7,653 bases of DNA from CAYNDL01 sp964396115. GTDB taxonomy: Bacteria > Patescibacteriota > Andersenbacteria > UBA10190 > CAIZMI01. The notes under the pieces were generated by a model. It was given only the letters and a program-made list of their open reading frames with translations. It was not told the DNA's origin and made no database searches. Below are positions 1-6,322 of this stretch, one piece after another. The DNA is taken from the NCBI GenBank assembly GCA_964396115.1, contig CAYNDL010000043.1, positions 1 through 7,653 of the forward strand. The letters run 5' to 3'. Positions within the stretch are counted from its first letter, which is position 1, and every line of letters begins with the position of its first letter. Made by a program: the position numbers and the translations under genes.

Positions 1-1679
1 TTACAGTAAAATACGCGCTCGGTGTGACCCGGTGCTTCGCTTTTACCTGTTGTAAATGCTTTATATTCTCGCTCGAAGACTTCGACCTCTCCACGCTCTT
101 TCAGAATCTCAATAATTCGGTGGTCAGGTATCTTGGCATTAGATCGCTCATTCATTTTTTCACCAGTATTGTTATAGGAAACTAGGATATGTTTTGTTTT
201 CGCATTCTGGATCAAGTCTTCAAAAGCGTGGACAGCACCCTTTAAACAATAACGACTTTTTAGATGTTCGCGATTTATCATTTTTTTACCCACACCTTCA
301 ACTTTCGGTTTTTTCCAGGTGACAATATTTTCTAGCAGGTGATATGAATCTCCATACTGTCTAGAATTATATGGCGGATCGATATAAAGCACATCACAAG
401 CAATTTCTCTAATCAGCTGATTTGCATCTTTTTGATGGATTTCGTTATTAAGATTGTTTTTCACCTCAACGTCTGGCAACAAAAGTCTTAAACCCTGAAT
501 TGTATCGAGCTTCTTCCTGTACGTTTCGTAATGACCAACAGTATTAGCTACTTTATCGATTGCATAGATAAGAGAAGTGAGTAGGATATTTTTTTCTTCC
601 TGATCAATATCTTCATTCATTTCCAGCTTTTCTATCTCTTCTCGAACTGCGCCAATTTTCTGTGCATTCTCTTTTGTAAAATAAGAGCCGCCAAAAATCT
701 CTGACGCGTAGTTTTCCTTCTTTGGCTGAAGATTATTTAGATGGTCAATAATATTTGATATTTTCTCTCTATTGTAATTTTTTGTGTTTAACCAGCATTG
801 TAAAGAAGCAAAGCTACTATCGAGAATATCATTAGAAATGACTTTGGTATCGGGTCGGTTAAAATAATGTCCAACAACCCCAGTGCCTGCAAAAATATCA
901 CAGAAGCTGTAATAGCCTCGGCATTTATCCGCAACAATATCGCCGATAAAACCAAGTAATTTAGTTTTGTTCCCTAAAAACCGGCGATTATGTATTTGAA
1001 GAAGTTGTTGTTCGTTCTTTTGAGGGTATACAAATAACGGCAGCTGAGCTGGTTTAGGCAGCGGATCAAATCGATTTCTTAAAACTCCAGTAACCTTACC
1101 TCTGATCTGAAGTTCCTTAACTCGTATAGGTTTATAATTTGAATTTGCCGGTTGAAGTCTGAAAGCATTTTTCTCTCTGTATATTCTTTTTAGTGTCGCT
1201 TCGTTGTCATTTATAATCGCCACACCAATCTCGCCATTATCAACTACTGGCTGTTCCCGGATGATTACTGTGTCACTGTCAAAAATACCTGCGTCTTGCA
1301 TGCTGTCACCACGGACCTTTAAAGCATAGTGCCTACCCTGGCTTGAAGTTAATTCTCTTGGAACCGATACAGACTCCGGTATCTCTATGGCTTCGATTGG
1401 CTCTCCGGCTGCGATTGTTCCGAGTAAGGGGATTTCAATAAAACCGGATGTTCTTTCTGTGCTGGGGTCATTAACCTCAATAGCTCGAGCAAGATTGTCA
1501 AACTTTTTTATATATCCTTTATCGATTAGGGCGTTGATGTGTTGATGGACCGTGGAGACAGCAGATAGTCTTAGTTTTTTCTTTATTTCTTCCAGCGTTG
1601 GAGAGTACCCCTGATCATCAATGAAGGTTCTTATGAAGTCTAGTACTTCTTTTTGTCTTTTTGTGACCGGAATAGCCAT
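1..1679 (-). CDS. LexA-like autoproteolytic repressor fused to a D12-class N6-adenine DNA methyltransferase (3' end cut off)
   Basis: The frame is open from ATG at 1679 to the left edge, giving 559 codons with the C-terminus missing. Residues 2-64 form a LexA winged helix (TKRQKEVLDFI, then SPTLEEIKKKL and LSAVSTVHQHINAL). Residues 80-200 form a LexA/S24 peptidase domain with cleavage pair A91-G92 (GTIAAGEP), Ser126 (RGDSM) and Lys164 (ATLKR), all conserved and normally spaced. Residues 202-228 are a proline-rich linker with QLPLF at 212-216. From about 229 a D12 adenine methyltransferase begins: RRFLGNKTKLL (232-242), SAM-binding DIFAGTGVVG (261-270), catalytic DPPYNSRQY (434-442), and late NNTGEKMNERSNAK (503-516). 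The last visible residues (ERVFYC) look close to the normal family end. The product should bind DNA, self-cleave when RecA is activated, and methylate adenine; the target sequence cannot be read from here. The start has no Shine-Dalgarno sequence, but an in-frame stop at 1712-1710 excludes a longer form. The gene diverges from the nuclease gene at 1780. Domain calls are strong; the regulatory role is inference. Confidence 0.93.
   Translation of the reverse strand, partial: MAIPVTKRQKEVLDFIRTFIDDQGYSPTLEEIKKKLRLSAVSTVHQHINALIDKGYIKKFDNLARAIEVNDPSTERTSGFIEIPLLGTIAAGEPIEAIEIPESVSVPRELTSSQGRHYALKVRGDSMQDAGIFDSDTVIIREQPVVDNGEIGVAIINDNEATLKRIYREKNAFRLQPANSNYKPIRVKELQIRGKVTGVLRNRFDPLPKPAQLPLFVYPQKNEQQLLQIHNRRFLGNKTKLLGFIGDIVADKCRGYYSFCDIFAGTGVVGHYFNRPDTKVISNDILDSSFASLQCWLNTKNYNREKISNIIDHLNNLQPKKENYASEIFGGSYFTKENAQKIGAVREEIEKLEMNEDIDQEEKNILLTSLIYAIDKVANTVGHYETYRKKLDTIQGLRLLLPDVEVKNNLNNEIHQKDANQLIREIACDVLYIDPPYNSRQYGDSYHLLENIVTWKKPKVEGVGKKMINREHLKSRYCLKGAVHAFEDLIQNAKTKHILVSYNNTGEKMNERSNAKIPDHRIIEILKERGEVEVFEREYKAFTTGKSEAPGHTERVFYC
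1032..1046 (-). other. Putative sliding-clamp (DnaN) binding motif QLPLF in the LexA-methyltransferase linker
   Basis: Codons 212-216 of the fusion protein read Q-L-P-L-F, flanked by PLPKPA before and VYPQKN after. This fits the bacterial beta-clamp pentapeptide consensus QLxLF, known for example from UmuC (QLNLF) and DNA polymerase II (QLGLF). It lies in the proline-rich stretch between the two folded domains, where it could be exposed. The motif is read directly; clamp binding is inference, since a five-residue match can arise by chance. Confidence 0.5.
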
Positions 1680-1687
1680 AAATTTGA

Positions 1688-1716
1688 TTGATGTTCTGAG
1701 CTTTAAGTGCTATATT
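1688..1716 (+). promoter_or_regulatory. Candidate promoter of the TPR-PIN nuclease gene
   Basis: TTGATG (1688-1693) and TATATT (1711-1716) are separated by 17 bases, a good sigma-70-type pair (4/6 and 5/6 matches). Transcription would start near 1723, giving a leader of about 57 bases before ATG 1780. The -35 box lies inside the leader of the divergent gene, so the two transcription units share control DNA. Confidence 0.5.
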
Positions 1717-1719
1717 AAC

Positions 1720-1748
1720 AGTATACCGAAAATCTTACGAAAACGGAA
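1720..1748 (-). promoter_or_regulatory. Weak candidate promoter of the LexA-methyltransferase gene
   Basis: Read leftward, TATACT (1725-1720) is a good -10 box (5/6 matches). With a 17-base spacer the -35 position (1748-1743) reads TTCCGT, which is poor. Start of transcription would be near 1713, giving a leader of roughly 34 bases with no ribosome binding site. The poor -35 leaves this uncertain; TAATAT (1717-1712) is an alternative -10 box. Confidence 0.25.
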
Positions 1749-1753
1749 GTAAG
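1734..1753. promoter_or_regulatory. Inverted repeat CTTAC-N10-GTAAG, candidate operator
   Basis: A perfect 5-base dyad (CTTAC at 1734-1738, GTAAG at 1749-1753) with a 10-base gap sits between the divergent genes. It lies just downstream of the predicted rightward start site and over the predicted leftward -35 position, where a dimeric winged-helix repressor could block both promoters. It resembles neither the E. coli (CTGT-N8-ACAG) nor the Bacillus (GAAC-N4-GTTC) SOS box. Binding by the fusion protein is inference, and short dyads are common. Confidence 0.25.
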
Positions 1754-1779
1754 TGGCTGTGGATTAACTTTCTTGAATT

Positions 1780-4700
1780 ATGGACATGATAGCTCAAATA
1801 ACTTCATCTGATACTTTCGCCCGGCTTACTAAGGCCCTTTTAGCAGCCGATTATAAAGATTTCCAGACCGTCGACGACAGTGGTGGCGACGGTGGCAACG
1901 ATGGGTACTCCGAAAGCCAGGAGACCCTCTTTCAGTTCTATTGCCCTGAGAAGCCCGAGAAAGCCGATGACGCAACGTACAAATCGAAGATCAAAGAAGA
2001 TTTGGATAAGGCGAAGAAGCTTCTCGACTCTGGTAAGTATAAAATCAAGGACTGGGTATTTGTTACCCCACGTGAGCTCCGCGAGCCTGTACAGACCTAT
2101 CTCCGGACCGAAGCGACCGCGCGTGGTATGAAAGGCATTGCGTGGTCGGGCACAACGCTCACTGGCCTTTTTGCTAAGCACAACCATCTACGAAGCCAAT
2201 TCCCTGAGCTGATTCAACCGGATATTGAGGCGCAGATTGGAGGGATAGCAGAACGATTAGATGCCGTGGATGAGGTGAAGAAAGAATATCGCACGCAGCT
2301 CGAGCAGAGCTATCAGCGGAGGATTGACCAAGCGAAACAGAAGTTAGATCAGGAAAAATATGAGACGGCCAAAAAGGAGTACGATCTTATCCTCGCTGAT
2401 CTTCTCACAGTGACCGAAAAGATTGACCTTCATATCTATTTCCGTGTTTACAACAATCTGGGAGTAGCTGAGAACAACCTCCAAAACAACGACAGGGCCG
2501 CGGAGCTCTTTCAGAAGGCATACGAGGCGGAGCCTGAGTTGCCTATGGCAATTTGCAAAGGTGCATTGGCAAAGCTTCTGAAAGGCGTTCCGGCCGAGGG
2601 ATTACCGATGATCGAAGAGTTGCTGGAAAAGCACCCAACGGATGATCAGGCTATAACCGCAAAGGCGAACATTCTGTATGCCTTGGATCGATACTCGGAA
2701 CTCATCCCTTTCTTGAAAGAAAAAGGAAAGGTCCCCCTCGCGCATTGGTACGAAGGCTTCGAGCGAATGGGTAAAAAAGATTATGACGGAGCGATCACGT
2801 CTTTTGAGAATGTCGTTCGGTTGGAACCCAAGAACGTCCGCGCTCTCATGCTCATCGCTCAAAACGTAATGGTTGGTACGCGTGAAGCAGTAAGAGACAA
2901 TCCGTTTCCTCCCGATAAGATTCCTAAAGCAATCAACGATAAATTCACCCGAGCGACCGAGTGCCTTAAGGAAGCGGCACGGCTCCTGAAAGACATGGAG
3001 AATAAAGCGGACTTGGAGATGGCCTACGCCAATCTCTCTGGATGCTATGTCGCGCTCGGGCTGTACGAAGAATCCATCGCTGCCGCTGAAGAAGCTGCGG
3101 TTATTGACCCTACGTCTGCCGTTCCCTCGTTGAATAAGGGAATTGCTCAGCTGAAGCTTGGGCGGTTTGCGGAAGCGATAAAAAGCTTTCAATCCTATAA
3201 GGACTTAGGTGGTGGTGACATCGAGGTCGACCGGCATATCGCTTTCTGTTCACTTCGGACCGGCGATTTTGCGGTCGCTGAAAAGTTTATTACCGCCTTG
3301 CTTGAAACCGAGTCAGGGCTTGATCTTGATATCGCGGAACTGGCCGTTGACCTCTATTCTCGCAAGCTCGACAATGAAAAGCTTAACCCCTTGCTTGAGA
3401 GGCTTGAGAAAGATTTTCCGAACAATTCTCAGGCATTGAGGCTTCGGGGCGCATATATGCAACGGCTCGGGTTGGAAGGGGCGGACGTCCTCTTGCAACG
3501 TGCTTTGCAAAACGCGCCGTCCGAGTCGGAGAAAATGCTTACCGAGATCGACCTTGCAGATCTGCGCTTCGACCAAAAAGATTACGCGACTGCTGCGGAG
3601 CTTTATAAAAAATATCTCAACGTACAGGACGGCAATCCGCCGACTCGCAAATACGCACAAGCAATTTATAACCTCGGACAATATGGTGCGCTCCTTGATT
3701 GGATCGATACCATGAGTCCAGACTTGAGAAGTGAGTCGCTCATCGAGCAACTCGAGGCATACGCCAACCTTTATTTAGGCAACCTGGATAAGGCATCGCA
3801 GCTATTCAAAGACCTGTTCCAGAAGAACCCGAACAGTTTCCAGTACGTTGTTTATTACGCAATGTGCCGATTCAGACTCGGCAAGGAGGATGATGCGAAG
3901 GTTGCCTTTGATGCCGTGAGGAACCGCGTCGAAGATGTCGCGGACCTAATAACGCTTGCTGGTGGGTATGAGTTTATCGGCGAATGGGAGATCGCAATCG
4001 ATCTGACATTTAAGGCATTGGAAAATGATCCCAATAACCCTAAGGCTCACTTGGCCTATATCTTTACGTTCTTAAAACGCGAACAAGCCGACGGCAAGGA
4101 GCCTGCTGAGAAATACATCAAGGCGTTTCAAAAATCTATCGGCGAATTCAATAAACGATTCCCCGAAGAGAAAGCCCTCCAAGGCTTCGAGGTGAAAGAC
4201 AACGACATCAGCGGAATCCTAAAGATGGTAGACCAGATGGCCGAGACTACCGATAACGCCACTAAGCTGTACAAAGAATCGCAAGCACCTATGGCGATGA
4301 TCCCTCGCCTGACGGGAAAGAAACCGTTTGACGTATGGGCAGCCTTTACTCAGATGCCGGGCGTTGGAATCAAAATATCTTTCGGTGCAGCAGATGAGAT
4401 TAAGAGTGAGATATCTACCGTGGAAGAATCCCAAAACGGTTCAGTGGTTCTCGACATCTACCCTCTATTCCTATTGGCTCACGTTGATCAGCTTAAACTT
4501 TTACCTAAGCTCTTTAAGAAAATCTATGTGCACCAAAGCCTCATGGACGAGCTGACCGAGACAGTCGATGATCGAAAGGTTTCCTCTCGTAAGGGTATGA
4601 GCTCGCTCGCCAAGATCGACGGGCAACATCGAATGACTGAAATTACGCCGGACCAGGTTAAGAAAACGCTGGACCTAGTGGAAAAGATACGCACATTCGT

Positions 4701-5337
4701 CAGCTCCAACCCAAGCGTAGAAGTTCGCGGATTTACTAAAGAAAAGCCCAAGGGAGATCGCAATATTCTTAATGCGTTGGAGGAAAGCACTCGGGACAGT
4801 GCATTGCTTGCCGAGGAGCTCAAGGTTCCGCTTTATTGCGATGATCGGATATTGCGCGTCGTCATGAGCAAGGAGCATGGCACTAAGTCGTTTTCCTCGC
4901 AGACTCTGTTTGTTGTTGCGCATCAAAAAGGGTTCATCACCCTTGATAAGAAATTCGAGCTCCAAAGGACAATGGTCGACTTCAATTACGAATTCGTATC
5001 CATAGACGCGATCTTTATTTTCAACCAACTGAAAAATGCCAGTTATCGCACGGAGGACATAGAATCCGTTATCTCCATGCTCGTGCGAAAAGAGACGAGC
5101 ATTCAGTCCTTGGGGGTTGTGCTGGCCGATTTTTTCTTTATTTTGATGATGGACCGTACATTGGACTCCGGTGCTAAGAGACAAATTTTTAAATATATTC
5201 TGACCAAAGCGGCACCGAATCATAACCTGGCAAATATTGAGGAAGGTATATTTGTGAATTTACAACACAGGGTTTTGCCAGAAAAACGTGGGCAATTAAA
5301 ACAGATGTTGGGATTGTTTTTTCGAGACGTTAAGTAG
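1780..5337 (+). CDS. Large protein with Mrr/PD-(D/E)XK-like N-terminus, TPR-type solenoid and C-terminal PIN nuclease domain
   Basis: The protein has 1185 residues. Residues 1-145 resemble Mrr-like restriction nuclease domains: an acidic glycine loop GGDGGNDGY (35-43), a strand LFQFYCPEK (50-58), then WVFVTPREL (92-100) and IAWSGTTL (120-127). The usual QxK lysine is replaced by Tyr54 (QFY), so activity is uncertain. Residues 155-205 are charged, helical and probably coiled coil. Residues about 195-760 hold TPR-like helical pairs, for example NNLGVAENNL with AAELFQKAYEAEP, YDGAITSFENVVRLEP, and YEESIAAAEEAAVIDP. Residues 888-1080 look like a PIN domain: D892 (VVLDIYPL), E924 (SLMDEL), D1006 (STRDSALLAEEL) and D1021-D1022 (YCDDRILR) fit the metal-binding acids. 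A helical tail follows. ATG 1780 is used; M3 at 1786 is an alternative, and neither has a clear ribosome binding site. No signal peptide or membrane helix is seen, so it should act in the cytoplasm. It is probably a nucleic-acid-cleaving effector controlled by the divergent LexA-methyltransferase; that link is inference. Confidence 0.9.
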   Translation: MDMIAQITSSDTFARLTKALLAADYKDFQTVDDSGGDGGNDGYSESQETLFQFYCPEKPEKADDATYKSKIKEDLDKAKKLLDSGKYKIKDWVFVTPRELREPVQTYLRTEATARGMKGIAWSGTTLTGLFAKHNHLRSQFPELIQPDIEAQIGGIAERLDAVDEVKKEYRTQLEQSYQRRIDQAKQKLDQEKYETAKKEYDLILADLLTVTEKIDLHIYFRVYNNLGVAENNLQNNDRAAELFQKAYEAEPELPMAICKGALAKLLKGVPAEGLPMIEELLEKHPTDDQAITAKANILYALDRYSELIPFLKEKGKVPLAHWYEGFERMGKKDYDGAITSFENVVRLEPKNVRALMLIAQNVMVGTREAVRDNPFPPDKIPKAINDKFTRATECLKEAARLLKDMENKADLEMAYANLSGCYVALGLYEESIAAAEEAAVIDPTSAVPSLNKGIAQLKLGRFAEAIKSFQSYKDLGGGDIEVDRHIAFCSLRTGDFAVAEKFITALLETESGLDLDIAELAVDLYSRKLDNEKLNPLLERLEKDFPNNSQALRLRGAYMQRLGLEGADVLLQRALQNAPSESEKMLTEIDLADLRFDQKDYATAAELYKKYLNVQDGNPPTRKYAQAIYNLGQYGALLDWIDTMSPDLRSESLIEQLEAYANLYLGNLDKASQLFKDLFQKNPNSFQYVVYYAMCRFRLGKEDDAKVAFDAVRNRVEDVADLITLAGGYEFIGEWEIAIDLTFKALENDPNNPKAHLAYIFTFLKREQADGKEPAEKYIKAFQKSIGEFNKRFPEEKALQGFEVKDNDISGILKMVDQMAETTDNATKLYKESQAPMAMIPRLTGKKPFDVWAAFTQMPGVGIKISFGAADEIKSEISTVEESQNGSVVLDIYPLFLLAHVDQLKLLPKLFKKIYVHQSLMDELTETVDDRKVSSRKGMSSLAKIDGQHRMTEITPDQVKKTLDLVEKIRTFVSSNPSVEVRGFTKEKPKGDRNILNALEESTRDSALLAEELKVPLYCDDRILRVVMSKEHGTKSFSSQTLFVVAHQKGFITLDKKFELQRTMVDFNYEFVSIDAIFIFNQLKNASYRTEDIESVISMLVRKETSIQSLGVVLADFFFILMMDRTLDSGAKRQIFKYILTKAAPNHNLANIEEGIFVNLQHRVLPEKRGQLKQMLGLFFRDVK

Positions 5338-5339
5338 TC

Positions 5340-5471
5340 TCAGTGCTTCGCGGTTTCCATCCACTGCATCGCTTCCTCAGTAAACGGTTCCTCTCCCCGG
5401 AGCATTTTGACGGCCGCGTCCATTTCGTAGGAGTGCCAACCGCTTAAAATAACGGTTCTAAGTTCCCGCAC
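5340..5471 (-). CDS. Possible 43-residue small protein or gene remnant
   Basis: Starting at GTG 5471, the frame reads VRELRTVILSGWHSYEM, continues DAAVKMLRGEEPFTEEAMQW and ends METAKH at TGA 5340. A candidate Shine-Dalgarno AAGG lies 9 bases upstream. The residue mix is protein-like and helical, and the frame is bounded upstream by a TGA. Its stop is two bases from the nuclease gene stop, tail to tail. No homolog is recognised. It may be a small gene, the 3' remnant of a larger one, or a chance frame in a short spacer. Confidence 0.3.
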   Translation of the reverse strand: MRELRTVILSGWHSYEMDAAVKMLRGEEPFTEEAMQWMETAKH

Positions 5472-5491
5472 AGCTCGGAGCCTTGAAGATC

Positions 5492-5518
5492 ATAACGTGC
5501 TTTTGCTCGTTATTTTTT
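5492..5518 (+). terminator. Rho-independent terminator after the nuclease gene
   Basis: ATAACG (5492-5497) pairs with CGTTAT (5508-5513). Two more inner pairs follow a T-T mismatch, the loop is TTTT, and a run of six T (5513-5518) follows. The T-tract lies only on the right, so it ends rightward transcription from the nuclease gene about 155 bases after its stop. The stem is AT-rich and only moderately stable. Confidence 0.6.
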
Positions 5519-5547
5519 CTGTTAGAAGTCCTGAAATATTTATTTGA

Positions 5548-5553
5548 TACAAT
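5548..5553 (+). promoter_or_regulatory. Candidate -10 box TACAAT for the four-helix membrane protein
   Basis: TACAAT ends six bases before the ATG at 5560, so transcription would start at or next to the start codon and the mRNA would be leaderless. No Shine-Dalgarno sequence is present, which agrees with this. No good -35 box is seen at 16-18 bases; TTAGAA lies 20 bases upstream. Confidence 0.35.
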
Positions 5554-5559
5554 ACTCAT

Positions 5560-5970
5560 ATGACATCAATATTTGTGAGAGTAGTAATCCTTTGGTTTAT
5601 CTTTCTTCCGATAGCTTTCTTAAATGGTTTCATTCGCGAGGCTACCTATAAACGTGTTGTGGGTGATTTAGCAGCGCACCAAATAAGCACATTAACTGCT
5701 ATTATCGCGCTTTTTGTTGTTTCATATTTTTTCTTGAAACCCGTTGTCGCTAATGTTCCTACTTCGTCGTTGTTAATGGCAGGAGTGATTTTTGTAACCA
5801 TGACAATGTTATTCGAATTCGGTTTTGGACATTACGTTAGTAAATTTCCCTGGGAACGTCTCTTGGGGGACTACAATATTTTTAAGGGCAGGGTATGGGG
5901 ATTATTCCTTTTGTCTGGTTTGCTAATGCCATATTTAATTAAGGCACTCAGAGCTATACAATTGAAATGA
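5560..5970 (+). CDS. Small four-helix integral membrane protein of unknown function
   Basis: The protein has 136 residues and four hydrophobic segments, near residues 4-24, 42-62, 70-90 and 111-130. The conserved-looking polar parts are NGFIREATY (22-30), FEFGFGHYV (85-93) and WERLLGDYNIFKGRVWGL (98-115). These resemble a membrane protein family scattered across bacteria that I recall only as uncharacterised. The FGFGHYV and DYN-KGR motifs lie in and after the third helix and would face the same loop between helices three and four. It should sit in the cytoplasmic membrane. It is preceded by a terminator and its own -10 box, so it is probably transcribed apart from the nuclease gene. No function is assigned. 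Confidence 0.8.
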   Translation: MTSIFVRVVILWFIFLPIAFLNGFIREATYKRVVGDLAAHQISTLTAIIALFVVSYFFLKPVVANVPTSSLLMAGVIFVTMTMLFEFGFGHYVSKFPWERLLGDYNIFKGRVWGLFLLSGLLMPYLIKALRAIQLK

Positions 5971-6040
5971 TTTAAATTTCGGATTATCCTTGCTAAACCG
6001 GTATTGGAGATCTGTCCCTTATCATTGATGGAGCATGGTC

Positions 6041-6256
6041 ATGCTTTTTGCTTTGTCGACTCTCGGCTGGGGTTCGGTGGCTGTGGTCATCGTCCTGCTC
6101 CTTATTTTAGGTATCTGTTGGCGCGCCTGTGCCGATGGCGGTGAAGCGGATGAGCATCTCGAAGCCGTCATGGCTCTTGAAGCTGAACGGAATCCGGATT
6201 TTGCCCATCGTCTGGAATCAGCACGAGAGCACAACCGTTTCAGCAACCGCGCTTAG
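6041..6256 (+). CDS. Small single-pass membrane protein, 71 residues
   Basis: The start at 6041 is chosen over ATG 6035 because GGAG (6030-6033) lies 7 bases upstream of 6041 but only one base from 6035. The protein begins MLFALSTLGWGSVAVVIVLL and has one hydrophobic segment (residues about 9-25, ending ILGICWRAC). A charged soluble tail rich in Glu and Ala follows (EADEHLEAVMALEAER, then HRLESAREHNRFSNRA). It is the only gene here with a clear, well-spaced Shine-Dalgarno sequence. The stop codon lies in the loop of the downstream terminator. Partner and function are unknown; its third-position G/C bias differs from the AT-rich membrane gene before it. Confidence 0.65.
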   Translation: MLFALSTLGWGSVAVVIVLLLILGICWRACADGGEADEHLEAVMALEAERNPDFAHRLESAREHNRFSNRA

Positions 6257-6267
6257 GCGCGGTTTTT
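6245..6267 (+). terminator. Rho-independent terminator overlapping the end of the small membrane gene
   Basis: AACCGCGC (6245-6252) and GCGCGGTT (6257-6264) form a perfect 8-base stem with a TTAG tetraloop, followed by a T run (6263-6267). The left arm encodes the last residues and the TAG stop (6254-6256) is within the loop. It is GC-rich and strong, and separates this gene from the ABC-F promoter. Confidence 0.85.
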
Positions 6268-6270
6268 ATG

Positions 6271-6298
6271 TAGACATAAGCCAAAAAATAGCTATAAT
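6271..6298 (+). promoter_or_regulatory. Promoter of the ABC-F gene
   Basis: TAGACA (6271-6276) and a perfect TATAAT (6293-6298) are 16 bases apart. The start of transcription should be near 6305, giving a leader of about 18 bases before ATG 6323. It lies directly after a strong terminator, as expected for an independent unit. Confidence 0.7.
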
Positions 6299-6322
6299 TT
6301 CTTTTTAGTCATATTAATTCCA

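Noticed and set aside
1706..1721. E. coli-type SOS box CTGT-N8-ACAG in the divergent spacer
   Set aside because: ACAG is present at 1718-1721, but the matching position reads AGTG, so only one half-site exists.
3313..3750. Leftward open frame inside the nuclease gene
   Set aside because: It is antisense to continuous TPR-type coding sequence and has no family features; other antisense frames in this gene were dismissed for the same reason.
4489..4503. QLKLL (residues 904-908 of the nuclease) as a second clamp-binding motif
   Set aside because: It lies in the first helix of the predicted PIN domain and so is probably buried; it also lacks the terminal Phe.
5383..5458. AACGGTTC repeated at 5383-5390 and 5451-5458, and an AACCG/CGGTT dyad at 5438-5457
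   Set aside because: Too short and unspecific to call a repeat element or attachment site, and no T-tract supports a terminator.
6035..6040. ATG 6035 as start of the small membrane protein
   Set aside because: The Shine-Dalgarno GGAG would be only one base away; 6041 has proper 7-base spacing.
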